NCBI GenBank assembly: GCA_009908535.1
Contig: JAAAOD010000189.1
Location: 1 to 25,685, forward strand
From: Verrucomicrobiota bacterium
GTDB taxonomy: Bacteria > Verrucomicrobiota > Verrucomicrobiia > Opitutales > Oceanipulchritudinaceae
Direction of reading: 5' to 3'
DNA length: 25,685 bases
Shown piece by piece: positions 1-7,620 of this stretch (position 1 is its first letter; every line of letters starts with the position of its first letter). The notes under the pieces are model-generated. The model had not been told where the DNA came from and did not search any database. It worked only from the letters and a program-made list of their open reading frames with translations. The position numbers were made by a program, and so were the translations under genes.

Positions 1-783
1 GCCCTCGCGGAACAGGCCCGCAAGGAGAAGCCGAAAATGATTACGGTGGGGGCCTCGGCCTACCCGCGCATCATCGACTTTGAGCGCATGGCCGGCATTG
101 CCCGCGAGGTCGGGGCCTACATCCTCGCCGACATCGCCCACATCGCGGGCCTCGTCGCCTCCGGGGAGCATCCCAGCCCCGTTCCGCACTGCGATTTCGT
201 CACAACGACGACGCACAAGACGCTGCGCGGCCCCCGCGGCGGCCTCATCCTTGCGAAGGAAGAACACGGGAAAAAGCTGAATTCCGCCATTTTCCCCGGC
301 GGTCAGGGCGGCCCGCTCATGCATGTCATCGCCGCCAAGGCCCTCTGCTTCCGTGAGGCGATGAAACCGGAGTTCAAAGAGTACCAGCAGCAGGTCCGTC
401 GCAACATCGCCGCCATGGGCGAGCGCTTCCTCGAAAAGGGGTACCGACTCTGCAGCGGCGGCACGGACAACCATCTCATTCTCATCGACCTTCGGCAGAG
501 CCATCCCGAGGTCACCGGGAAGAAAGCCCAGGTCGCCCTCGACAAGGCCCACATCACGACCAACCGCAATACCGTTCCCGGCGAAACGCGCAGCCCCTTC
601 CAGACCAGCGGCCTCCGCCTCGGAGCGCCCGCCTGCACGAGCCGCGGCATGGAGGAGGAGGAATTCCGCCGCATCGCCGACGCCATTGATATCGTCCTTG
701 GCGGCATCGATGATGAGGGGCGGATCGCGGAGGCCGCCCGCATTGCCGAGGAACTCTGTTCGGCCCATCCCCTCCCCTATTGA
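1..783 (+). CDS. glyA: Serine hydroxymethyltransferase, 5'-truncated by window edge
   Basis: This enzyme interconverts serine plus tetrahydrofolate with glycine plus methylene-tetrahydrofolate, using PLP, in the cytosol; it is the main source of one-carbon units. The reading frame is open from base 1, so the gene starts upstream. About 260 C-terminal residues are present out of the roughly 420 usual for the family. The PLP-lysine motif TTTTHKTLRGPRGG is intact, with the Schiff-base lysine codon at 217-219. Other family signatures follow: the D-H pair in ADIAHIAGLV, FPGGQGGP, and the C-terminal NTVPGE and SGLRLGAPA segments. The stop codon TGA (781-783) overlaps the proposed TTG start of the next gene, which suggests translational coupling. 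Nothing looks degraded, and identification is secure. Confidence 0.97.
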   Translation, partial: ALAEQARKEKPKMITVGASAYPRIIDFERMAGIAREVGAYILADIAHIAGLVASGEHPSPVPHCDFVTTTTHKTLRGPRGGLILAKEEHGKKLNSAIFPGGQGGPLMHVIAAKALCFREAMKPEFKEYQQQVRRNIAAMGERFLEKGYRLCSGGTDNHLILIDLRQSHPEVTGKKAQVALDKAHITTNRNTVPGETRSPFQTSGLRLGAPACTSRGMEEEEFRRIADAIDIVLGGIDDEGRIAEAARIAEELCSAHPLPY

Positions 784-1505
784 ACGAGGAATTCCTTCAT
801 CTTTCTCCCGGGAAGGAACAGGCCCTTCTCGACCATCTCCTCCAGTTCGTCACTGAGGAAAAGGCGGCCCGCATGCGCGCTGTTCTTCGGGAGCGGACGG
901 AGTGGGTGCGGGTCGTCCTTGAGGACATCTTCCAGCCGCACAACGCGAGCGCCTCCGTGCGTTCCTGCGAATGCTTCGGAATCCAGCATGTGCATGTCGT
1001 TGAAAACCGCTACACATACACCCTGAACCGCGAAGTCGCGATGGGGTCCTCCCGCTGGGTCGACCTGCATCGCCACCGCAATCCCGAGAACGACAATTCC
1101 GCCGCCTGTCTGGAAGAGTTGCGGGAAGCGGGGTATCGCGTGGTCGCCACCTCCCTGAGCAACGACGCGGTACCGCTTTCCGCGATACCCCTCGACCGGC
1201 CTCTGGCCCTCTGTTTCGGAACGGAGGAGGATGGCCTCGGGGAGGGCCTCCTCGCCTCCGCCGACCTGCACACGCGGATCCCGATGTACGGCTTCACCCA
1301 GAGTTATAACCTCTCTGTCAGCGTCGCCCTTTGTCTGCAGGAGATCCGGCGGCGTCTCGAAGCGGAGGGCATTGACTTCCGCCTCGGCGTGGACCGGCAA
1401 CGCTCCGTACAGCTGGGCTGGCTCCTGCGCTGTCTCCGCAACGGGGAATTGCTTGCCCGCGCCTTCCTGCGCGAAACCTTCCCGGAACAGGGGCCGCCGG
1501 CCTGA
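780..1505 (+). CDS. TrmH-family (SpoU) tRNA/rRNA 2'-O-methyltransferase
   Basis: This is a SPOUT-fold, SAM-dependent ribose 2'-O-methyltransferase; TrmH members modify G18 in the tRNA D-loop. Motif 1 is visible as EDIFQPHNASASVRSCECFG, with the catalytic-type arginine at about residue 61. Motifs 2 and 3 of the knotted C-terminal half are LCFGTEEDGLG and IPMYGFTQSYNLSVSVAL. The length of 241 aa fits TrmH. The chosen start is TTG at 780, overlapping the glyA stop; the first ATG (around residue 32) would leave only a short lead-in to motif 1 but is possible. No clear Shine-Dalgarno precedes the TTG, so coupling to glyA is inferred. The exact RNA target cannot be told from sequence, because TrmH and other SpoU enzymes share these motifs. 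Confidence 0.9.
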   Translation: MNEEFLHLSPGKEQALLDHLLQFVTEEKAARMRAVLRERTEWVRVVLEDIFQPHNASASVRSCECFGIQHVHVVENRYTYTLNREVAMGSSRWVDLHRHRNPENDNSAACLEELREAGYRVVATSLSNDAVPLSAIPLDRPLALCFGTEEDGLGEGLLASADLHTRIPMYGFTQSYNLSVSVALCLQEIRRRLEAEGIDFRLGVDRQRSVQLGWLLRCLRNGELLARAFLRETFPEQGPPA

Positions 1506-1553
1506 AATTTGTGGATTGCTCCGCCTTCGCAATCCCTCATTCTTTCCTGCGGC

Positions 1554-2363
1554 ATGCCTGAGGAATTCTACATTCGTGCCCCCGAGGAGGAAACGGCACG
1601 GGGACCCTACGATCACGACCAGCTCTCCACGCTTGCCGAGGCCGGAAAGATCCACCCGGACTACTTCTACTTCGATGAAAAAATGGAAAGCTGGGTGCGG
1701 ATCAAGGCGAACGAAGCCCTCTACGCCCGTATTTACCCGCAGAAAAAGCGCCTCGTTCTGCGGCAGAAGGCCGAGGACGACGACGAGGAGGAGGGCCTTG
1801 CCACCGAGGACGACCCCTCCGTCGAAGTGGAAAAGCTTCTCGCGGCCGCCGAGGGGAAAACCGAGGAAACGAAGCATATCCGGGTAGCGGCGGCCTGGCG
1901 CGAACGCACCGCCGCCCTCGTCACGCCGGTGCTGGCGCTCATTCTCCTCATCAGCGCGGTTTCCGTGCTGTACCCCGGCTGGAATATCCTCCAGCCCATC
2001 CTCGAGGAAGAAGAGGGCGCCTGGCTGGGCCTTTTCCGGCAGCCGGTCCTTTTCCTCGGGCTGCTCGACGCCGTCCTGGCCATTCTGCTCTTCCTCAACG
2101 CCACGGAAATCTTCCCGCTCATCCGCTTCCGGGTCATGATCGGGGCGGGCTTTTTCGGGTTTCTGTACGCGGCCCAATACGCAAACGGGGACCCGAGGGG
2201 ATTGTGGATGAGCCTTGCCTCTCTCCTGTTTGCCGGGGGTGTCATGACCTGTACCCTGACGCTGCGTTTCCGTTACTTTCTTTCCGCTGCTGTCGTGGGT
2301 GCGGCTGGAGCCGTCGGCCTGTTTTTTTTCCGCAACCTCGCCCCGCTCTTCATGGGGGGCTGA
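1554..2363 (+). CDS. GYF-domain (GYF_2-like) integral membrane protein, function unknown
   Basis: This 269-aa protein begins with a GYF_2-like domain (about residues 5-55). The domain opens with FYIR, has a Gly-Pro-Tyr core near residues 17-19 and a conserved Trp at 47, in the FDEKMESW segment. An acidic linker (about 73-90) follows, then roughly five hydrophobic helices from residue 118 to the C-terminus. GYF_2 domains commonly sit at the N-terminus of bacterial membrane proteins and are thought to be protein-interaction modules; no enzymatic motif is seen here. I chose ATG 1554 because the domain starts immediately after it. A TTG at 1509 in the same frame would add 15 low-complexity residues. 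The gene lies 48 bases after the methyltransferase and may be co-transcribed with it. Its function is unassigned. Confidence 0.75.
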   Translation: MPEEFYIRAPEEETARGPYDHDQLSTLAEAGKIHPDYFYFDEKMESWVRIKANEALYARIYPQKKRLVLRQKAEDDDEEEGLATEDDPSVEVEKLLAAAEGKTEETKHIRVAAAWRERTAALVTPVLALILLISAVSVLYPGWNILQPILEEEEGAWLGLFRQPVLFLGLLDAVLAILLFLNATEIFPLIRFRVMIGAGFFGFLYAAQYANGDPRGLWMSLASLLFAGGVMTCTLTLRFRYFLSAAVVGAAGAVGLFFFRNLAPLFMGG

Positions 2364-2379
2364 GCGGCCCGCGCCATAC

Positions 2380-2407
2380 TTGACAGGCAGCGCCGCCCCC
2401 CTACTCT
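2380..2407 (+). promoter_or_regulatory. Candidate sigma-70 promoter for the PpiD-like gene
   Basis: A perfect TTGACA (2380-2385) is followed after 16 bases by TACTCT (2402-2407), in the gap between the GYF-domain gene and the ATG at 2437. The -10 element matches the consensus at only 3 of 6 positions. A similar TTGAC-N16/17-TACT.T arrangement occurs in front of glnE in this window, which raises confidence a little. The predicted transcription start would leave a leader of about 23 bases. Confidence 0.4.
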
Positions 2408-2436
2408 CCGCCGCTTAATCCCCCCTTTTCCCGCCC

Positions 2437-4137
2437 ATGATAACCGCGCTGCAAAACTTTTTCCTCAAGCACAACAAGTGGCTTTTCGGATCCCTTCTGG
2501 TCGTCATCATCGTGACCTTTGTCCTGACGATCGGTCCGCAGAGTTTTTTCGGGGGCAGCTCCGCCCGGCAACGGGAAACCCTCGAATACTACGGATATGA
2601 CCTCTCTTCGCAGGCCGACCAACGCGCCCTGGCCTATGCCGCCGAGGTGAGTGCCATCCTCCATCCGGAGTTGCGTCTCAACCGCCAGCAGCTGATGGAC
2701 TACGCCTATTTGCGCCTGACCGCCCTTGGTCTTGCCAACCAGCTCGGAATCCCCGCCCCGAAGGAAAAGGAACTGCAGGAGTACGTGGAAAGCATTTCCA
2801 TCTTTCAGGACCGGCAGACCGGGGAATTTTCGGCCGAATCCTACAACCGCATCGTCGAGGCTTTGCAGAACAATGCCCGCTTCGACCGCCGCACCATGGG
2901 ACGCGTTCTGCGGGAAGATTACCGCATTCGCGAGGTCCGGAAAGCCCTTTCCGGGCCCGATTACACCCTTCCTTTCGCCATCAGGCAGGATTATCTCGCC
3001 CAGGAAACCGAATACGACCTCGTCCTCGCGCATCTGGACTACGCTTCTTTTTCCCCGGAAATGGAGATTCCCGAGGAGGAACTGCGGACCTTCTACGAGG
3101 AAAATCCTTCCCGCTACGAGATCCCCGAGAAGCTGCCGGTAACGGCGCTCCTCTTCAAGGCGGAAGCCTACGCGGACGAGGTGGCCGAACCTTCGGAAGC
3201 GGAACTGCGCGCCCTTTTCGCCAGTGACCGCGAAAGCTACGAGGCCGAATACGGGAAGGGCGGCGAAGAGGCGGCGGATGCCTCGGAAGGACCGGACGGG
3301 GAAGAGCCGGAGGAGGAACCGGTCACCTTCGGAATGGTCGAGGCGGAGGTCCGGAAGGATTGGGTCATGGAGGAAGCCTCCCGCATTGCGGCCCGGAAAG
3401 GAGAGCAATTCACCATTCGCCTGTGGAAAGAGCAGATCGACCTCGGCAGCCGTGAATACGATCAGCTCCGGCAAGAATTTGCAGCGCAGACCCGCGAGAT
3501 CGAACCCTTTGCCCGCGGGAACGCACCTTCCGTCGAGGATGTACCCGCGGATCTTCTCGATTCCATGTGGATGTACGCCACCAATCCAAACCGCTTCTTT
3601 TCCGATGCCGCCCGCATCTCCGACGGTGCCGTTATTCTCGTCACCCCCGGTTCCGTCCCCTCGCGCATGCCCGCCTTCGCGGAAGTGCGGGAAGAGGTGG
3701 AGGAGCAGTACCGCGAGGCGGAGAAACGGCGCCTATTCGCGGATAAAGGGAAGCAGTTACGCAACCGCTTCGAGGAGGCCCGTTCCCGTAGCGACTTTGC
3801 CGAATTGGCTGCGGAAGCCGCTCTCGAGGTGGAGGATGTGGAGGCTTTCACCGGTGGCGCGGTTCCACCGGAGCTGCGCCGTTCCGGTATCTGGGAGCAG
3901 GCCCAGCATCTTGCCGAGGGAAGGATTTCCAACATGGTGATGGACGGTGAGAAGGGGACCTTCGCCTACATGGCCGCGAGAAAAGAGCCCGTTGTCAATA
4001 CCGGCTCGGAGGAGTTCCTCAGCTTTGCGCAACGGCGGAAATCCGCTCTCGGGGACACGCTTGGCTGGGTTCGGCTTCGCGAAATGACCGACCGCAGCCT
4101 TGGCGCTGTCCTCGGCGACACCGTGGAAATGCCCTGA
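2437..4137 (+). CDS. Membrane-anchored SurA/PpiD-like periplasmic chaperone
   Basis: The 566-aa protein has the architecture of PpiD. It has a short cytoplasmic N-terminus, a single membrane anchor at about residues 15-33, then a SurA_N-like helical chaperone region (about 40-220) followed by a long charged periplasmic part. In PpiD and SurA such proteins assist outer-membrane and secreted protein folding. I cannot find a convincing parvulin PPIase core. The equivalent region instead contains an acidic, low-complexity insert (about residues 275-297) and helical segments, so it may act as a chaperone only. The C-terminal repeated FAEVREEVEEQYREAEK-type helix is typical of the family after the PPIase domain. 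It is preceded by a candidate promoter at 2380-2407 and ends 20 bases before the convergent miaA stop. Family membership is fairly sure; catalytic activity is doubtful. Confidence 0.78.
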   Translation: MITALQNFFLKHNKWLFGSLLVVIIVTFVLTIGPQSFFGGSSARQRETLEYYGYDLSSQADQRALAYAAEVSAILHPELRLNRQQLMDYAYLRLTALGLANQLGIPAPKEKELQEYVESISIFQDRQTGEFSAESYNRIVEALQNNARFDRRTMGRVLREDYRIREVRKALSGPDYTLPFAIRQDYLAQETEYDLVLAHLDYASFSPEMEIPEEELRTFYEENPSRYEIPEKLPVTALLFKAEAYADEVAEPSEAELRALFASDRESYEAEYGKGGEEAADASEGPDGEEPEEEPVTFGMVEAEVRKDWVMEEASRIAARKGEQFTIRLWKEQIDLGSREYDQLRQEFAAQTREIEPFARGNAPSVEDVPADLLDSMWMYATNPNRFFSDAARISDGAVILVTPGSVPSRMPAFAEVREEVEEQYREAEKRRLFADKGKQLRNRFEEARSRSDFAELAAEAALEVEDVEAFTGGAVPPELRRSGIWEQAQHLAEGRISNMVMDGEKGTFAYMAARKEPVVNTGSEEFLSFAQRRKSALGDTLGWVRLREMTDRSLGAVLGDTVEMP

Positions 4138-4157
4138 CCCCCGGTCACCGCTTTTCG

Positions 4158-5051
4158 CTACACGACCACTTCCCGGTGGATCGGGATCTGCCGCCGGAAC
4201 CAAGCCTGCTGCTTGCGGCGAAGTTGGCGCGTGTGCAGGACGATAAGCTCGGCGAGCCGATCGACGCCGTCGACTTCACCGTCGAGGTAGGCGAGGGTTT
4301 CCCGGTAACCGATCGCCCCGCAGGCGCTCGGGTTCCTTTCAAAGCCGGCTCCACGCAAGCGTCGTGTCTCCCGGATCAATCCCGCCTCGAGCATGTCCGC
4401 CACGCGGAGCCGGTTCGCCTCGTCCCATGACGGACTTTCGCGCTCGACGCAGATGACCTCCTTTTCCCATTCCACCAGCGGTTCCGGTGTATGCAGAAAT
4501 TCCGCGCGCAGCTGGTCATAACTTTTCCCGGTCGCGCGGCAGCGGAGCAACGCCGCCTGCAGACGCCGCGGATTCCGCCAGTCGAGCCCTGCAAAAGCGG
4601 TCCCCGGCGGATTGCGCTCGCGGAGGGCGCGGGCAAGTCCGGCGGTCCCTTCCCTTTCGGCAAGCCGCTTCACCTCTTCCCGCAGGTACGCGGGTATTGC
4701 CGCCCCGTCGGTGACCGCGGTGAAGAAACTTTTCAAATAAAAGCCGCTGCCGCCGGCGATGATCACCGGCCTCCCTTCCTCTTCCATCCTAGCGAGCAGC
4801 TCGTCGCGGTAGCGAATGTAGGAAGCCACTGAATACGTTTCCGAGGGTTCCACCAGGTCCAGTCCGTAGTGGGGGATTTCAGCACGCTCTGTCGGCGTGG
4901 GCTTCGCCGTCCCGATATCCATGCCCCGGTAGACACAGAGGCTGTCACAACTGAGCACAACCGCATCCCGACGCCGCGCCAGCCTGAGGGCGTAGGCGGT
5001 CTTCCCGGAGGCGGTCGGTCCGACAACAAAGAGGAGACGCTTGCCTTTCAT
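4158..5051 (-). CDS. miaA: tRNA dimethylallyltransferase
   Basis: MiaA transfers the dimethylallyl group from DMAPP to N6 of A37 in tRNAs reading UNN codons, the first step towards ms2i6A. The P-loop GPTASGKT lies near the N-terminus. It is followed by the DSLCVYRGMDIGTAKPT substrate-binding segment, the AGGSGFYLKS motif and the C-terminal CGAIGYRETLAYLDGE and RRKQQAWFRR tRNA-binding segments. At 297 aa it is a normal length. I chose the ATG at 5051 because MKGKRLLFVVGPTASGKT begins exactly like the family; an in-frame ATG at 5084 would add 11 residues without homology. The gene is convergent with the PpiD-like gene and divergent from the glycosyltransferase at 5174. Identification is secure. 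Confidence 0.95.
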   Translation of the reverse strand: MKGKRLLFVVGPTASGKTAYALRLARRRDAVVLSCDSLCVYRGMDIGTAKPTPTERAEIPHYGLDLVEPSETYSVASYIRYRDELLARMEEEGRPVIIAGGSGFYLKSFFTAVTDGAAIPAYLREEVKRLAEREGTAGLARALRERNPPGTAFAGLDWRNPRRLQAALLRCRATGKSYDQLRAEFLHTPEPLVEWEKEVICVERESPSWDEANRLRVADMLEAGLIRETRRLRGAGFERNPSACGAIGYRETLAYLDGEVDGVDRLAELIVLHTRQLRRKQQAWFRRQIPIHREVVV

Positions 5052-5173
5052 GGTATCGTGACAAAAGTGTAACGCCATAGCCACACTACGGAAAGAGAAG
5101 ATGTATATTCTCCGGAGGCGGTAGATGATGGCAAGGATACACCACCCATTGGCTTCTTCGGCACATACCCGCT

Positions 5174-6319
5174 TTGAAATTCGCGCTGGTCACTGAAACA
5201 TTCCCTCCCGAGATCAACGGCGTCTCCATGACCCTTGAGCGCCTGGTCGACGGCCTTCACCAACGGGGAGCCCGCATCGAGGTGGTGGCTCCCTACCGCA
5301 GGGACCGGAAGGACCAACCGCGCTTTGCCGACGTTTTCCGTTCCGTGCGGGGCCTTCCCATTCCCCGGTATCCCGACCTGCGCTTCGGCTTGCCCGCCTT
5401 CCGGCAGCTGCGGCGCGCGTGGAAAGCCGATCCTCCGGAACTGCTCCACATCGCCACCGAGGGCCCGCTGGGCTGGAGCGCGCTGCGTGTAGCGAAAAAA
5501 CTGAACCTCACCGTTGTCTCCAGCTTCCATACCAACTTCCACAGCTACGGCCGCCACTATGGATACGGATTCCTCACCCGGGGGGTGCTGGCATGGCTGC
5601 GGTATTGCCACAACCGCACGCGCAGGACCTTCGTCCCGTCCGAGGACCTTCTGCAGAAGCTGCAGGAGGAGGGCTTCCGCAACCTGCGCGTCTTCTCGCG
5701 CGGCGTGGACACGGACCTTTTCGGGCCGCACCAGCGCGACGAAGGGCTGCGCCTGCGCTGGGGAGCCGACCGGGAAACCCCGGTGGCGCTGTACGTCGGC
5801 CGGCTTGCCGCGGAAAAGAATATCGAGCTCTGCCTCAAGGCCACCCGCCGCATGCGCGAGCGAATCCCGGGCCTCTGCGTGGTCCTTGTCGGAGACGGTC
5901 CGGAACGGCGGCGGCTTGCCGACAAGTTTCCGGAAATCCATTTCGCGGGCATGCGGACGGGACAGGACCTTGCCCGTCACTACGCCAGCGCCGACTGCTT
6001 CCTCTTCGCCAGCATCACGGAGACCTTCGGCAACGTCGTCACGGAAGCGATGGCAAGCGGCCTTCCGGTACTGGCCTACGACTATGCCGCCCCGGGACGC
6101 TTCATCCGCCCCGGCGAAAACGGTCTCCTCGCAGCCTATGACGACGGGGAAGCGTTTCTGCGCTGCGCCGGTGAATTCGCCGCCCTCCGCCCCCGCTGGC
6201 ACGAAATGGGGGAAGCGGCCCGTGAAACCATCGCCCCGCATGCATGGTCCAGTGTCATAGAAACGTACTACAATGAATGCCTGCGTCTTCTTCCCTCCCA
6301 ACCCGTTCCCTCGCCATGA
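5174..6319 (+). CDS. GT4-family glycosyltransferase, Agt/MgtA-like (probable glycolipid synthesis)
   Basis: This 381-aa GT-B retaining glycosyltransferase begins with LVTETFPPEINGVS, the N-terminal nucleotide-sugar-enzyme signature shared by PimB, MgtA and the diacylglycerol glycosyltransferase Agt. The C-terminal half has YVGRLAAEKN and VLVGDGPE, then the EX7E donor-binding motif (Glu 283 and 291) in ITETFGNVVTEAMASG. The start is TTG at 5174, since homology begins at once and no ATG is available in frame after the upstream stop. Its TGA overlaps the ATG of the following metallophosphoesterase (ATGA), so the two are translationally coupled. Agt-PlcP pairs remodel membranes, with PlcP releasing diacylglycerol from phospholipids and Agt glycosylating it. 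The acceptor here is inferred from that pairing; a mannosyl- or glucosyltransferase acting on another lipid is possible. Confidence 0.85.
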   Translation: MKFALVTETFPPEINGVSMTLERLVDGLHQRGARIEVVAPYRRDRKDQPRFADVFRSVRGLPIPRYPDLRFGLPAFRQLRRAWKADPPELLHIATEGPLGWSALRVAKKLNLTVVSSFHTNFHSYGRHYGYGFLTRGVLAWLRYCHNRTRRTFVPSEDLLQKLQEEGFRNLRVFSRGVDTDLFGPHQRDEGLRLRWGADRETPVALYVGRLAAEKNIELCLKATRRMRERIPGLCVVLVGDGPERRRLADKFPEIHFAGMRTGQDLARHYASADCFLFASITETFGNVVTEAMASGLPVLAYDYAAPGRFIRPGENGLLAAYDDGEAFLRCAGEFAALRPRWHEMGEAARETIAPHAWSSVIETYYNECLRLLPSQPVPSP

Positions 6320-7176
6320 AAAAGAACAAATCCCGCAAACCGGTCCTGCACTTCCGCACCGTCGTTCTCTCGGATGTCCACCTCGGGGCCCCCGACTGCC
6401 AGATCGACAAGGTCAACCACTTCCTCAAGCACGTTGATTGCGAGAACCTCCTCCTCAACGGGGATATCATCGACGGCTGGTCGCTGGGCCGGCGCGGCGG
6501 CTGGGAGCGCAAGCACACCCGCTTCATCCGCCTTGTTCTCAAAAAAATCGACAAGCGCAAGACCAAGGTCATTTACCTGCGCGGCAACCACGACGACATC
6601 CTCGACCGTTTTCTCCCGCTCCGCTTCGGGGGCCTCAAAGTGGTCGACCGCTACATCCACGACTCCCCGAAAGGCCGCTACCTTGTCATCCACGGGGACG
6701 CTTTTGACGCCGTGACGCAGAACTCGAAGCTGATCGCGATCCTTGGCGATATCGGTTACCAGAGCCTGCTCCGCATCAACCGCGTCTATAACCGGTACCG
6801 TTCCTGGCGCGGGAAACCGTATTTTTCTCTCTCCAAAGCCATCAAGGCCCACACGAAAACAGTGGTGAACTACATCAGCCGCTTCGAGGGACAGGTCGAG
6901 GCGATGACGAGGAAGCACGGATGCCAGGGCTTCATCTGCGGCCACATCCACACCCCCGAAAACAAACGCATCGGCTCCGTACATTATCTCAACTCAGGGG
7001 ACTGGATCGAATCGAATACCGCCCTCGTCGAGCACGCCGACGGGACCTTCGAGGTCCTCGAGTACGAGGCATTCTGCCGCCGCCTTGAGGAGGAACGCCG
7101 TCGGCAAGCCAAGCCCGTCATCGAGCCCCTGCCCGATCCCGTGGAGGCGAAGGTCAACCCGCTGGTTTCCGCCTGA
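6316..7176 (+). CDS. PlcP/LpxH-like metallophosphoesterase (COG2908-type)
   Basis: This is a calcineurin-like binuclear-metal phosphoesterase of 286 codons including stop. Metal-binding motifs are complete and in order: D20-x-H22 in LSDVHLG, GD50, GNHD (90-93), H126 in VIHGD and GHIH (209-212). The central RFGGLKVVDRYIH and YFSLSKAIKAHTK segments and C-terminal LNSGDWIES fit the group that includes PlcP, a Mn-dependent phospholipase C used for membrane lipid remodelling. Automatic annotation usually calls it UDP-2,3-diacylglucosamine diphosphatase (LpxH-like). I chose ATG 6316 over an upstream in-frame ATG at 6277 because it overlaps the glycosyltransferase stop as ATGA and places the motifs at family positions. 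The gene pair favours PlcP, but a lipid A or another phospholipid-processing role cannot be excluded. Confidence 0.85.
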   Translation: MKKNKSRKPVLHFRTVVLSDVHLGAPDCQIDKVNHFLKHVDCENLLLNGDIIDGWSLGRRGGWERKHTRFIRLVLKKIDKRKTKVIYLRGNHDDILDRFLPLRFGGLKVVDRYIHDSPKGRYLVIHGDAFDAVTQNSKLIAILGDIGYQSLLRINRVYNRYRSWRGKPYFSLSKAIKAHTKTVVNYISRFEGQVEAMTRKHGCQGFICGHIHTPENKRIGSVHYLNSGDWIESNTALVEHADGTFEVLEYEAFCRRLEEERRRQAKPVIEPLPDPVEAKVNPLVSA

Positions 7177-7181
7177 TCCGT

Positions 7182-7499
7182 TCAGGCAAAAGACTTGCCG
7201 CAGCCGCAGGTGCTTTCCGCGTTGGGATTGCGGATTTCAAACCCCTTTCCGGAAAGGCCGTCGTCGAAATCGATCTCGCAGCCCTGCAGGCGCTCAAGGC
7301 TTTTCGGGTCGACAAGGACCTTGAGCCCGTCCTGTTCGAGGAGGTGGTCCTCCTTCTCCGGTTCAGCGAAGCCCATCCCGTACTCCAGACCTGAACAACC
7401 GCCGGCCCGAATGAAGACCCGCAGATGCTGCCCCGGTTCCGCGCGCTCCTGCGCAAGCGCCCGCACCGCCGTCACTGCTCGTTCCGTCAGATGGATCAT
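7182..7499 (-). CDS. A-type iron-sulfur cluster carrier (HesB/IscA/ErpA family)
   Basis: This 105-aa protein has the family layout. It begins with the MIHLTERAV start typical of A-type carriers, has the first cysteine in IRAGGCSGLEYGM, and ends with the conserved CGCGKSF tail holding the other two cysteines. Such proteins accept Fe-S clusters from a scaffold and pass them to apo-enzymes. IscA, ErpA, SufA and HesB cannot be separated from sequence alone, and no isc or suf genes are in the window. I chose ATG 7499 because homology starts there although the frame stays open upstream. It is convergent with the metallophosphoesterase, leaving five bases between stops. A TTGACA on the minus strand lies 30 bases upstream (7529-7534), but it lacks a good -10. 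Confidence 0.92.
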   Translation of the reverse strand: MIHLTERAVTAVRALAQERAEPGQHLRVFIRAGGCSGLEYGMGFAEPEKEDHLLEQDGLKVLVDPKSLERLQGCEIDFDDGLSGKGFEIRNPNAESTCGCGKSFA

Positions 7500-7620
7500 A
7501 AAGGGAAACGAAGGCGGGGGGCAGCGCCTGTCAACCCCCGGCAGCAACCTGTAAGCAGAAAGCGTGCTAAAACGGAAAACTTCCCTTGCAAAGCGCCCCC
7601 CACGCTTAAAAAACAGCCCT

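Noticed and set aside
777..2177. Open antisense frame of about 466 codons spanning the methyltransferase and GYF-domain genes
   Set aside because: It crosses two well-supported genes, has low-complexity Gly/Glu/Arg-rich translation and no family features.
6277..6315. Upstream ATG at 6277 as the start of the metallophosphoesterase
   Set aside because: It would add 13 residues lacking family similarity and overlap the glycosyltransferase by over 40 bases; the ATGA overlap at 6316 is far more typical.
7497..7534. TTGACA at 7529-7534 (minus strand) as a promoter for the iron-sulfur carrier gene
   Set aside because: The -35 is perfect but the best -10 at allowed spacing (TTCGTT) matches at two positions only, so I did not list it as a feature.
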